From Agapanthus africanus (taxonomy: Eukaryota > Streptophyta > Magnoliopsida > Asparagales > Amaryllidaceae): a stretch of DNA of 64,000 bases. Of the stretch, positions 46,599 through 59,184 are shown piece after piece. The DNA lies in contig CM057342.1 in NCBI GenBank assembly GCA_030015575.1, positions 617,673,348-617,737,347 on the forward strand. The letters are read 5' to 3'. Every line of letters starts with the position of its first letter. The stretch's first letter is position 1. Made by a program: the position numbers and the translations under genes. The notes under the pieces were generated by a model. That model was not told where the DNA came from. It ran no database searches and saw nothing but the letters and a program-made list of their open reading frames with translations.

Positions 46599-47715
46599 TG
46601 GCGTAATCTTTCTTTTGTGTAATTTCGGGTTGATATAATTTTTTTAAAAAAATCATAAAAATCAGAAAATAGAAAAATACAAAAACATTTTATCGATTTT
46701 TTTCTGTTTGAAGGGTTTTATGGTTTGAATCTTGCAGGAACAGCGAAGGATTGCGAATCTGGAAATTTACAGAGGGCAAAACAGAAGTTGGTGCATAAGA
46801 ACAGAGAGGAATTGCAAGCACAGAACAGTACAAATTTTTTCAGAGCCTGAACCCCTTACAAGGCCGCGGTTCCGCCGCAAATAGCCCATCAAGGCCGCGG
46901 TTCCGCCGCGTGGCTGCCACGTCAGCACATCAAATTGCAGGGTTTGTTTTCTTCTTCTCCCCTCTGCAACCTCCATATATCTGTCTGTAAAAACTTTCTG
47001 CAGGAATTCTTCGCGCTAAAAATTCTTTCTCTCCCCTTCTAAATAACAGATTTTCTGCAGGTTTCTTTGCGCCGCGCTAAAAAATTGATTGCAAGTGAAT
47101 TTTATTGCTTTGCATAATTTAATCGGACTTTAAGGGGCTAATTGACCAAACTCAGATTGGGTGGGGATTTCATCACCCTTCTCAGGACCCCAGAAAACAC
47201 TTAAAGCATTTGCATTGACCACAATTAATTAAAAAATACTAGACTCAGACCTAAGGACATCGAGCTCAATAGTAAAAGGACTAGTATAGGCATCGACCGT
47301 TTATCCTAACTGACTTTGCGGTGTCTAGGCAAGTGTGTCTAGGCTAGTGGTTATTAATTAGGCCCACTATTGTGGTTCCTTCCCACTTACCTGGCACTTA
47401 CCTGGCCGTACTTGTCGGTGAAGAGGCGGTTTGAGTTCCTATTTCTAGCCCTAGTTAGGAGCTGTCTAGCAGACCTAGGTGACCCTAGATCTAGGCCTGA
47501 TTGTGCATGTGTGGTTGATGTATTTGTGTCACGAGTCCCTTTTTCAAAAACCTCCTTGCAAAACTCTCACTTAAAAAAAAAGAGAAAAATCTTTTCAAAA
47601 CTTGCAACTTGTCGCTAAGAAAACTTGCAACCCACTTCCACCACTTCCCTTCACTGACGTTATCTTACCTCCACATTCTGTCTTTTTTTTTCTGACTACA
47701 CTACCCCTTTAGTGT
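46599..47715 (+). other. Athila copy B leader
   Basis: Untranslated leader of about 1.1 kb. Twin GC boxes lie at 46864-46878 and 46895-46909, 31 bases apart. A small open frame at 47370-47618 matches the one in copy A; I do not regard it as a proven gene. Confidence 0.7.
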
Positions 47716-49650
47716 ATGTCACTTTGGACTAGGGATACTAACGCCCGATTAGTCCGTGTTTCGTTGGTACCGACCGACGAACCTTTCGACACCGAAGTCG
47801 ACATTCCGTCCACTTTCTTACCTACACTTTCAAATTCTTTCACCGAAGGCATGTCGGGAAGGATTCCACCTCCGTTAGGTGCGAATAACCCGAACCAACC
47901 GCCTGTTGAAGCGCCCGCACGAGTTGCGCTCCAGGATCTCTTTTACCCTGTTCGCACTTCTTTACCTACCTGTCTTTCACCCCCACCGGCAAATGGGGAC
48001 AATTTTGAAATAAAACCACATTTCATCAATATGCTGCCAAAATTTCATGGTTTGGAATCTGAAGATGCATATATCTTTATCAATAAATTCCAAAATGTGT
48101 GCGCTATGATGAAAACGACCCAATTAAGTGATGACGCTATAAGGCTAAGGGTCATTCCTTTTACCTTATGTGACCTAGCCGAGAAGTGGCTATACAACAC
48201 AGCATCACATTCCATTAGAAATTGGGACTAGTTTGTGAAAGCTTTTCTGAAAAAGTTCTATCCTCATCACAAAACTGCCAGAATCCGCAATGAAATAATT
48301 CAATTCTCACAACTTCCTTCCGAACCATTTTGGAAGTGCTTCGAGAGATTTAAGGACCTACTCGTTCAGTGCCCTCATCATGGGATCGAAAGTTGGCAAC
48401 TTTGCCAAACATTATACGAGGGATTGAACTCGGCAACGAAGCAGTTGCTAGAAACCATATGTCAAGGTCATTTTCTCTCCAAGTCTAGTGACGAAGCATG
48501 GCAGTTTCTTGAGGATCTTAGTGAGCAAACAATTCAGTGGGAGAGTACCAAGACCACATCATCTTCTTCTAGTGGTCAATCTAGGGCAGGCGTACATCAA
48601 GTAGAAATGTCGATTCCTATGAAGGCCGAGATGGCCGCTCTTACGAAAAAGCTAGAAGCGATTGAGACCAAAATCTCGTCGTCTTCTCCTGCCCCTGTTA
48701 TGCCTCCACGAACTGTTTGTGCTTGTTGTGCGGATCCGTCGCACTTAACCGAAGAGTGTCCTTATAATGCATCTACTCAAGGACAGGATCAAGTCAATGC
48801 TGCATTTCAGCAACGACAAAGGAACGATCCGTACTCTTCGACATACAATCCGGGATGGAGGAGTCACCCAAATTTCTCTTGGAACCAAAATCAACAATTC
48901 CAAGGAAATAACAATTTTCAAATACCTCCTCCTCCACAATAACAACAAGCACCTTCACAAACTCAATTTCAACAGCAACCTTTTCAACAGCAACCTTACC
49001 CTAATCTGGTGAATAATTTTGTACCTAACACTGCTTACCAGCCAAACAATTATGTTCAACCTAATAATGATAAGGTTAGCTCGCTCGAAAGAAGTCTAGA
49101 TGCGTTCCTTAAGCAATCTACACAGTCTACAGTAAGACTAGAGACTTCTATTCAATCTTTGGTGCAAAACAGTGCCTCACACGATCAAAGCATCAAATCT
49201 ATTGAGGCACAAATTGCACAACTCAATGCAGCTTTGAGCGAGCGCGAAAAAGGAAAGCTCCCGTCTCAACCACTGCCCAACCTCGGTCACGCACATGCTG
49301 CAAATCAACAGCAGAATCATAACGTAAATGCGGTGACCACGTTGAGATCGGGAAAAGTGTTGCAAAACAATGTGGGTATTGACAATGACACCCCTGCCGG
49401 TGGCCCTTCTTCATCTTCTTCACCTTCTTCTTTAGAGCCTATTCTCCACCCTTCATACGGCTCTACTTCTTCTAGCTCGAACAGACCCATTTCTCACAAC
49501 ACGAACACATCTACACGGGGCGCCGTTCCAACTCGACAATCTGATCCGCAAAAATTGGACTCAACCACCTTTCAAAATGTTCCTTTTCCTAATCGGTTGA
49601 GATCCAATAAACCAACTCCACAGATGGAAAAGATTGTAGAGTTGTTCAAA
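47716..49650 (+). pseudogene. Athila copy B gag region
   Basis: The same order as copy A gag: MSLWTRDTNARLV start, gag core with LAEKWLYN and FLKKFYPHHKTARI (48170-48300), zinc knuckle CACCADPSHLTEEC near 48720-48765, Gln/Asn-rich stretch, coiled segment (49060-49250), Ser-rich tail and NRLRSNKPTPQMEK. It is broken but largely readable. Confidence 0.87.
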
Positions 49651-51275
49651 CAGGTTAGCATAAATATCCCTCTTTTGGATGCAATCCAACAAGTTCCTTC
49701 ATATGCAAAAATTATAAAGGTCTTATGCACCAAAAAGAGGAAGTCACAAGTGCCAAAGAAAGTTTTTGTGGCTAGTGCTATTAGTGATGCTCTTGTCAAT
49801 TCTTTACCCCCAAAGCAAAAGGACCCCGGTTGTCCTACCATTTTGATAACAATTGGGGACAAGAACATCAATAGAGCACTATTAGATCTTGGCGCGAGTG
49901 TCAATTTGCTACCTTATTCTGTGTGCGAGCAATTGGGCGTTGGAGAGCTTAAGCCCACTCACTGTACTCTCCAAATGGCCGACCGGTCAATAACCCATCC
50001 TAGGGGAGAGCTGGAGGATGTGTTAATTAGAGTAGGGGATTTCATTTTCCCCGTTGACTTTATCGTGATGGATACACAACCTGTCGCTAACCCCTAGAAC
50101 CAAATTCCAGTAATACTTGGTCGACCATTTCTGGCAACTTCCAACGCAGTGATCAATTGTCGTAATGGTTCAATGAACCTATCTTTCGGCAATATGACAA
50201 TTGAGCTCAATATTTTCAAGTTGGAAAGTCAGCCTGCTGAGCCTAATGCTAGCGTACTCGATGTTTGCTCGATCAATGAGATCGCGGAGGAGGACTGTGA
50301 GTTCGAGAATTTTTTGTTCGATCAAAGCAATGTTAATGCCACTAGTGTGTTCCTCCTAGAATCTGACACAGCTTTCACGGCGGATAACGATTTTGAGTGT
50401 TTTACCTTCGTTGACGACTTTGAAGACTCATCACCTGAATTGGAGTCTTTTGCTTTTTCGGATGAGTTAATTGAACCATCCGACTCTGTTGCGTACGCTC
50501 GATTCGAATCTTTGATGGAATCCTTCGAGTTTGAAACAGTTACCCTATTGTTACCATCTATTGTTTCACCTCCTAAACTCGAATTGAAGCTTTTGCTGTC
50601 ACACCTAAAATATGCTTATCTGGGTGATCATGAGACCTTACCCGTCATTATATCGGCCTCTCTAGCTCTTGAGCAAGAGAAGGCTCTTTTGATGGTCTTA
50701 CATAATAATCGGTAAGCTTTCGGCTGGTCTATGGCGGACATTAAGGGGATTAGTCCCCTCATAGTCGAACATCATATACACTTGATGGATGATGCCAAGC
50801 CGGCAAGGGATCCTCAAAGACGCCTCAACCCCATTATGAAAGAGACTGTTAAGAAGGAGATTGTTAAGTGTCTGGATAGTGGTATCATTTACCCTATCTC
50901 GGATAGCCAATGGGTTAGCCCAATCCACGTTGTGCCAAAGAAATCGGGCATTACGGTCATTACCAATTAGGCAAATGAGTTAATTCCCACTCGCACCCAA
51001 ACTGGGTGGCGAGTCTGCATAGACTATAGAAAACTCAATGCCGCGACAAGGAAAGACCACTTTCCTTTACCTTTCATTGACCAAATGCTCGAGCGATTGG
51101 CAGGGCACGAGTTCTATTGTTTTCAAGATGGCTATTCCGGTTACAACCAAGTCCCCATCGCCAAAGAGGATCAAGACAAGACAACATTTACTTGTCCCTT
51201 TGGCACTTTTGCTTATCGTCGCATGCCCTTTGGGTTATGCAATGCACCCGCGACATTTCAGCGGTGTATGATGGG
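49651..51275 (+). pseudogene. Athila copy B pol, part 1: protease and start of RT
   Basis: Protease with [10 protein letters not shown] near 49887-49917 and the [10 protein letters not shown] block near 50115-50145. The acidic linker follows, then RT from [11 protein letters not shown] to [12 protein letters not shown] (about 51004-51040) and [18 protein letters not shown] just before the copia insertion. Confidence 0.87.
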
Positions 51276-53495
51276 GAGATAGTGCCCTCAGAGTCAATTA
51301 TTGGATCACAGGCACGTGATTGCAATGATTGAGGGAGTACCTATCCCGGGACGACAGTCTTACTCGAGATGATAGTATGCTATCTGGTTTACCTTTATCA
51401 TCGTGTACTGCTTTAGGTGACCTGACAAGTCGCTATTGCATGTTGATAGAGCCCCTAGGATTCTTGCTTGACTGCCAGCAGTATGAGGGCGATCATATAA
51501 GTGAGAGCTGGAGTCTATAAGCACATCCTTAAAAGGTCCCTAGTCGTGGGAGTTTCGAGACAGGGCATTGATTCTCCAGAGTAGACTAGTGTATACAGTC
51601 GAGACCCCGACGAGGGGCGGTGGCCGGTCTCACAAGCCACTGGTGTCTGTTGGTTCACCTAAGATGTATACAGGTACTCATTGGGTTATGAGTACACCGG
51701 ACAGGACTCGCCGGGAACATGCTAGTTGGTCTTATACCTGACGTCAGATAGCAGTTCCCAGGTGACATGTGTACAGGTTAGTTCATCGACCTGGGGATCG
51801 TCATTTGTCTCGTGTGAGTTCCCACTGTGCTTTGATTACTACCCTACCACGGCTCAAAGGAGTCGTGCAAACAGGTTTTAGTTGGGTACAGTCCCGAGCC
51901 ACATGGAGGCAGTGAGCGGATCTTCAGGGGTTCGTCTCTCCCGGTATTGGGGGTGAGGTCGCGCTGTGTCTAGGAGAGCCATTACACGAAGTCCTTGGCC
52001 AAGGCAGGAGATTTACTGGTAGGTATTCCAGTAGTATCTCAGGGTGTTCTGGGCTACACTCCGACACGACTTGTACCGCTTTTGGGGGTCTGACTTTTAC
52101 CAACCCCCTAGGCCCGCCATGCGATGCTCTTAGACGAACGGACCGGACTGTACGGATATTGTCACTGACAGGCTCAGTAGGGTGTCAGGATGAGTTCGCT
52201 CATCGACGTCCCTTTTAGTCAATAGCTGGTGGCCCGTTACGTATTGGCTTATACCTCTGACGTGCTAGTGGTTAAATCCACAGCCATAGTATTGACGAGT
52301 CTTTAGAGTCCACCACACTTTCAGTTACTCAGCTTTCGGGCGAAACGCTGTAGAGGCCGTATGGAGATATGGCAGGGTCCGATCAGATACGTGCGGTATT
52401 GCACGGGTCAGGATCGGACGGTTTGTACTAGTGGCCGTATGGATATATGGCAGGGTTCGATCAGATACGTGCTGTATTGCACGGATCAGGATCGGACGGA
52501 TATTACTAGCCGGCTTTGGTTTAAGCCGGATCCTAGTATAGTACAGTGTAGATTTTGTCTCTTTGCATTTGTATCCGGACGGAATACAGATGCGGGTGTG
52601 TATGCACAGTATCGGGGTTTTCCTGTAATTTATTACGGGACCAGTTTTCTGGAGTTGCCAGTTTGCATTCCGTTCCGGCCGGTTTTCCTTTGTTCTTTCC
52701 CGGCCGGACTTTCCCGATGGAGGGGGTTATTTGCAAGTTTGCAAATAACATTTGTGGAGGGGTTTTCTTGCATATGTTTTGATTATGATGGCATCTTTTC
52801 TTTTCCACCATCATTTTTGATTCTCTTGCATTAATGGTGATTAAAGAGAGGGTATGGGTTTGATGTGCTTTTGTTATGGTTGATGTTTGTTTATGGTCAC
52901 CCTTTTCTCTTCTCCTACCATCACCTCCCTTCATGCTACAAGTTCTTTCCACCACCATTTCCCACTAGATAAAAAGGGCTGGCCACTATGTTTGAAGGAT
53001 GAGAAAAATTTCCATTTTAGTGTGGCATATATTTCTTCATCTCATTCTTCTTGTTTTGGAAAAATGAAAGCACCATTTTTTCTTAACCTTATTCCTCCAT
53101 CAAGGCAACTTCAAACCCCAAATGAGACAAGCATCCTCTACACTACACATTCTACAGCAAATCTTGGGCATGTCGACTTGCCAGCTTCATGCCCGAGTTG
53201 CCTCGGTATTGAGGTGGGAGCCCGTAAAAGATGCAGGCGATGTGGTGCCCTTCCGGCAAGGAGGCGACGACCGGAGTTTCCGCAGGAGATCGGGACGACG
53301 ACGAGAAGACCGGAGGACTCGGATCACTCGGTATATCTCTAACCCGTCTTGTTGTTTGCTAGATCTAGTTTAATGGCCCGATCCGGAGTTTAGTGCGCGG
53401 TGGTGCCGGTTTGCAAAGTTCGCAAAATTAAAGTTTATCACCGTTTCCGCATTTGGCCGTCGGATTGACGACCGGGGCGCCGCCGTGCACTTACA
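51276..53495 (+). repeat. Copia element left LTR
   Basis: A 2.22-kb LTR ending GCACTTACA, nearly identical to 59185-61409. It includes a short internal tandem repeat near 52358-52510 (units with GATATGGCAGGGT, then GATCAGATACGTGC). The open frames inside it are shared with the right LTR only because the copies are recent. Confidence 0.93.
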
Positions 53496-53496
53496 G

Positions 53497-53514
53497 TGGT
53501 ATCAGAGCCAGGTT
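53497..53514 (+). other. Primer-binding site, tRNA-iMet type (copia)
   Basis: TGGTATCAGAGCCAGGTT lies one base after the left LTR. It is the complement of the initiator tRNA-Met 3' end, the usual copia primer. Confidence 0.93.
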
Positions 53515-55860
53515 ATTAACTTCGTCTAGCTTCGTTTGATGTGTTTTGCATTTCCGATCGTCCAAAATTCCAAAATCTACATTTTTTGTTAGCATCAGTT
53601 TCTGTTGAAAATTTTTGGTCTCGAAAAATTTTTCAGGTTGTCTCAGAATGATGTGCAGGGAGTTCTAAGAACACTGGAAAAATTCGACAACATGATCCCT
53701 CAGTAAGACCGCGGATCCGCGGCCGTTAACCTTTCTTAGGCCGCGGATCTGCCGCAGTAATGAGGGCTCATGTGATCGTTTTTTTGCAGTGGGCTTGTGG
53801 GCTAAAAATAGGGGTTTTGGAATATTAAAATTGGGCCCAGAATTTCTGTGAGTGCTACAGTATTGCTTGGGGGCCCACTTGTTAATTTTTGATCGATCGG
53901 ATATTTTAAACATATTTTTTCACAGTATTTACATTATATCTGCGACCGTGAATGTCACTTGATCGGTAAATCCAGTCTAACTGCTATAGTCCGGTTAGAC
54001 GGATTTGCGAACGTGATTTTCACGTTGATGTTCTGTGTTTATGCTGTGTTGTTGCGGATTGGTCGTAGGGGATAGCCTGGATGCAATGCTAGTACAGTTT
54101 CTGTTGTATTATGTACATTTGATGTTGCGGGGCGAGCGCCCGACATGTAGACTGCCGTCACTGCCTGTTTGTATTATTCTTTTGGGGCACGACCTGGTTG
54201 CGGTCGATGTACCCGTTGTATGTATATTTTACTTTCTGTACTAGGATTGCCCCGCGGTGGGGTGCACGGATAGCCAGGTTCAAGAGGGCAACAAGCCCGC
54301 ATCTCATGGCATTGAGACGGAGGGGGCTTTACTCTAGGATTGGCGGGCTATTCGCCGCACTCGTAGGGGGTACAGGTTGACCCAGGAGGGGTGCCCAAGT
54401 TACCGGATTCCGTGAAGTGCTGGGTGGTCCATTCACGGTGATGAAGGGGGATGCCTCGCTTCAAGTTTTGGCGGGTGACTTGCCGCGCCCGTAGGGGTCT
54501 AGGATTTCATTGCACAGGCTATCCACACGACCAGGGGAACGTCGGGTTTCAGTAGTGGCTCTGTGAAACCCGGGGATCCCAGATATCTGTATTGTTCTGT
54601 GATGCTGTACATTTCTGTGATGTTGCATTTTATTCACGCCTTGAGCGAAATATAATATATTGCTATATATATTAGTAGATGTTGTATATGTTTTTCATCC
54701 GCACTAGTCCAGTCCCCGCTCTGCCGTTAGTTAGCTAACCTAACGGGTGATGACGGGACCCAGTGGCGAATGCGGATGGCATATACGTACGTCGGTATAT
54801 TTTCGTTCTTTGTGGTGTGATCAATTGATGGGACTGCATTGATTCGGATCAATGCAAATTAAACAAACCTATTCTGATGTTGTTGGAACACTTTTCAAAA
54901 AGCTGTTATTGCAAGGACGTTCACTTTTGTTTTGCATCGTGGTATTCATTTAGAATATCCTGCTCCTCAGTCGACGAGGCAAGGGCCGAGATCCCTTCAC
55001 CGGGAGTGACCCCTTGGACAGAAGTTTGCGTCAGGGCATTAACTTCACTATAGCCGATTACTTTGCTTTGCACAGTGATATTCGGTTATGAATATCCAGC
55101 ACCCCATTCTACGGGGAAAGAGCCGAGATCCCTTCACCGGGAGTGACCTCTTTAGTAAAGGTTTTCGTCACTATATTTTCTAAAAAGCTATCCGTTCCTT
55201 CAACGATATCAAGTTCATTACGTTAAAGGTTTTCGCCAGAAACCATTCGTAGCCCTCCGTCGTTTCATATGGGTAGTCAATAGTATTCAAGCTGTGTTTG
55301 TTGGCCAAAGTCAAGGAACAGTGTTTGGTAGCTGTTGGTTATTCATATGCAGCATAGATAGATGCGTTGGTTTGGAACAGTCGTACTGCCTTGTTGGCCA
55401 AAGTCAAGGGTAGGTACGGGTGGATTCAAAACAACCTGGAGAATCACGGGTAGAACTTGACATGTGACTTATGATTTGTTGGCCAAAGTCAAGGTCATAA
55501 GAGCACGGGGTAAAAATCACATCGGGAGTTTTCAAAAGAACTGAAACTTGCCAGATATGCACATACCTTCTGGAGTATGACACCGTGAGCGGATTCCGTC
55601 ACGTTATCATGCGATGATAGTTGGATCCCGATTCCCACTGATGAGTTGGTTTACTCCTCGGGTGACCCCGACTAATTCTTCTTTCAGGTTTGGAGGAGAA
55701 TTTGAGGTACAGTGGGAGGTTTCTAGATTAGATAAATTGGTAACCATTCTGATCTTGGTTAGAGTGCACGCTGAGTGTTTCTTTTCTCTCTCTCTTTGGC
55801 AGCGACCATTGACCCGACCCAAGACTATGACTCAGTGACCAAGTTGACCGAACTTTCTTA
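53515..55860 (+). other. Copia element leader-like non-coding region
   Basis: No coding sequence is recognisable. The region has twin GC boxes at 53709-53723 and 53741-53755. There are two copies of CCGAGATCCCTTCACCGGGA (near 54988 and 55120) and three copies of TTGGCCAAAGTCAAGG (near 55298, 55396 and 55479). These scattered duplications suggest slippage or template switching. Confidence 0.6.
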
Positions 55861-55886
55861 ACACTGGCTTTTGGATTGTCAGAGTT

Positions 55887-56660
55887 GCAAACCACATTGC
55901 CACTCCTACTTTTACCCTTTTCTCCAGGACACCCCGTATTACTACGAACGTCCACTTCCATTGGGCAAAACCATCGTATGGTTATATACGAACTCGAAGG
56001 GATTTATTCGAGGATGGTTTCAGGTTCTGGAGAAAACGGATAGGACTATTCAGTTATCTTCTCCTTCTACCTTCTCTCAGGTTGCGAGTACTCCTTGGTT
56101 TAGGAGATAGTACACCTATTACGCAAATTGGATAGTCTTCTTCCAAACCTTAGGCTGGTGCCGAACGGTGGGGAATGAAGAAAACCAATTAGCATAACGA
56201 TGGTGTACAGAAGGTATTAAGTTAAGACAAAGCAAGGGATTAGTAAGAGGGCAAAGTAAAATGCGACTGCTATTCACGACCAAACCAAGTATTTCATTAC
56301 CACTCCCACTTCACCTTTGTATTTCTCCAGGACACTCCGTATCACTACGAAGATCCACAGTTTATTGGATATTCCATCGTATGGTTATATACGAACTCGA
56401 AAGGAACTTGTTCCAGTTCGGGGATGGATTCTGGTTCAGGAGAAATAGGAATAGGATTTATTCAGGTTGTGTTTTATCTTCACCTTCTCTCGCATTGCGA
56501 GTGCTCCTAGGATTGGGACAGTACACCCATTATGCTTATTGGATAGTCTTCTTCCAAACCATAGGCTGGTGCCGAACGGTAGGGAAGGAAGAAAACCGTT
56601 TGGCCTAAAGGGGTGTGCAGAAGGTAATGACTAAAGACATATAAAGGGATTTGGAGAGGT
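55887..56660 (+). repeat. Imperfect tandem duplication of about 380 bp in copia interior
   Basis: A segment at about 55887-56260 is repeated at about 56278-56660. Shared blocks include GTATGGTTATATACGAACTC, TGGATAGTCTTCTTCCAAAC and GGCTGGTGCCGAACGGT. The copies have diverged noticeably more than the LTRs, so the duplication predates this insertion. Confidence 0.8.
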
Positions 56661-58330
56661 GGCAAAGAATTATACGGTTACAGTCGTGAATCTGGAAGAG
56701 GCATTACTAGGAATACCAGGATACCCCATCGAAACATTTCAATGTTTCAGTTCAACTGTGTACTGTTAAAAGAAAACTGATTTCCTGATTAGACACTTGC
56801 TCCAGGGTATGTATTTACCAGTTTTGATTCTCACATCTGTATGGCTTTACAGATGATGAGTGGGAGTAAGTTATTGGGAATTGGGTGATCATCATCAATA
56901 TATCGGGATTCGTTGTAATCGGTGATATTTGAGGAGATCACCTGGGCTGTTTGCCGGTCGGCAAATATTTGGTTTTGAATATCCGCTGTTGTGCACCAAT
57001 TTCAAATTGATATATCTGTACGTCTATTTTCATAGAGTGAGATATACCTTTTGATATTATGTCGATGACATTTACCTATATCAGTGGATGGTTAGGTAAG
57101 GAGCATTAAACAGCGGTGTAATTCTTCTTAACCATAAGTACAGTTTTCAACCTACGACACACAGTGAAAGAGTTGTCAGACTCAGCGGACTTATACAGAG
57201 TATTGTATGTTGTCCAGTGTCCATTAGGACAGAGGGGTTGGTCCTCATACTATATTTTGTTTACTTTTAACTTCTCTAGTTCTTAGACATGTGTTTCGTA
57301 GAAACACAGGGTCTAAGTTTTGAGGAGTTATAGGTATTTGAATAGAGTAGAGAACCAGGTGTAGCAAGTATCGGGATTCTTCAAGGTGATCAAAGATGTA
57401 GATACTTGTGTATGGTATTCAGTTGATAGTAATGATAAAGAGAAATTGCTTCTCTTTCAGGTTACTCATAATTGGAAGCATTCCTAAGTTGAGTAACGCT
57501 GATCGGCCTCTCTCCATTTAGTTGACATGCACTGGAGACAGCTGCATGATTTGAATCTGGTTCAAATAAATCAGTGCATCTGGTTCTATATTGGATATAG
57601 TACAGTTCATATCTTAACATTGTTAAGGTACGGGGAGTTGTCCGGCTTATGATTAAAACCAGACTCTGGATAACTCAAGGCATGTTTCTGTAATGGCTGT
57701 TTGTGGGTTGACCCAGGCTATGACGAGGGTTGACTTTCTACCATAAGAAAGATCAATAGTGATATTGTTCTTGACTCGCCACAGTTTTAATAAAAATAGA
57801 TTTTTTCAAAAACAGTAGTGGGAGTATGGTAGAACTGGAAGTGATTCCAGAACCGCAAACGATTACTGAAGATTTGATAAGGAACCTAAAGATTCAATCT
57901 GATTTGACATTCCATTGGCCACTCCGCAGATAAGGTGGGTAACTTCAGGCACCCGAGAAGTACTCCGGTAGCCTCAAGGACGGTGACAGGGAAGTTCTTG
58001 TTTACCCACACTTGCCATTGTTGTTGTTCTAGGCTGCAAGACCCGGCAGGAGGATGAGTATAGCGTCGTTCTAAACTAGCTTTAGAAGTACACGTCTATA
58101 TGACTCTGCCAAAGGGTTGTCGAAGTCAGTGGGAGCAGCGGAAGCATTGGTGGATATCAGGCTTATGTCTATTTATAGACTAAAGCAGATATAGCGGAGA
58201 TAGATCATCTATTTCTGATGTGACAGTCATGGGTTTGACGTCATCAGAATAGGGGATGGATCTGTTGAGAAGGTAGTAGGAAGTGATATTCCTATACTAC
58301 GATCGGTTATATTTTGGTCGTCACACAGTG
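56661..58330 (+). other. Copia interior without recognisable coding
   Basis: About 1.7 kb with no domain I can identify and no long open frame. It lies where gag, integrase or RT would be expected in an autonomous copia element. Confidence 0.5.
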
Positions 58331-59173
58331 GTTTCTCCACATGGGATTTGGACATTATATCAGACATACTGGTTACTAGATCTATGGTTTTAGATCTAGA
58401 TTTGGATGGTTTCCCAATCAGGGTACTTTGACAGCATTCTAAGAGTATTTAGAATGGATGACTCCTGGCATGGTAGTGTACCTGTAGGTAATGGAGTCAC
58501 CCTCTCTAAAGGTGTCTTATAGACTAAAGTAGAGAGGGATGTGCATGATTGGCAGATCACTTGCTTAGGCAATTGAGTCAATCATGAGATGTCAAGTACC
58601 ACACCAGATGTTGTTCTTGCACTAGATGCAATAAGTTGATATTGATCCAATCCTGGAGGAACAGTCGGAAGCAGTTTTAGAACATAAGTGAATGTTCTAG
58701 GGATATGATAACGGCTGCTTCTTTTAGGAGACGGTTATCACTCCAGGCTTCCAAGGTGACATGGACGATAAAGAGGTTGTCAGAGTTATAGTTTTCCCTC
58801 TGACGAGGGGCAGTATTTTGGACAGGTGATCCAAGGCAATACTGAGGGTGGCATGGCGCAGGATACTGATTAAGTTCAGTTGACGATACAGTCGAAGAAA
58901 TTTGGATTTGGAGTTCATTTATGAACTAGGTCCCATCAGACATCCAGACATTCTAAGACAGGTATTGCTCATTTCGGAAGATGGCTTTCTCCGCGAACTT
59001 GAGATATAGAGAGACATAGAAAGAAACATCATGGCGGATCCACTCACTGAGGCTATTCCTCGATCGCAAGAGTTTCGCAAACAGGCTTTGTGAGACTGAC
59101 TAGTAGAGGAGTTGGGTGTTCGGTATCACACGGGCTGTGAGTATGCGACATCGCAATAATTAGCCTTGAGTGC
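58331..59173 (+). pseudogene. Decayed copia RT/RNase H remnant
   Basis: Short fragments recall the end of copia pol: ILRVFRMDDSWHGSVPVGNG near 58437-58500, PDVVLALDAIS near 58605-58640, and near the end IMADPLTEAIPRSQEF (59027-59075), which resembles the ADPLTKPLP block at the copia RNase H end. The region is heavily decayed. Confidence 0.6.
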
Positions 59174-59184
59174 AAGTGGGAGAT
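59174..59184 (+). other. Polypurine tract (copia)
   Basis: AAGTGGGAGAT directly before the LTR start TGTTGG, the usual 3' arrangement of plant copia elements. Confidence 0.85.

Noticed and set aside
52361-53342. Open frames of 157 and 151 codons in the copia left LTR, repeated in the right LTR at 60275-61256
   Set aside because: They match between LTRs only because the LTRs are nearly identical. There is no recognisable domain, and they overlap frames on the other strand. Treated as LTR sequence.
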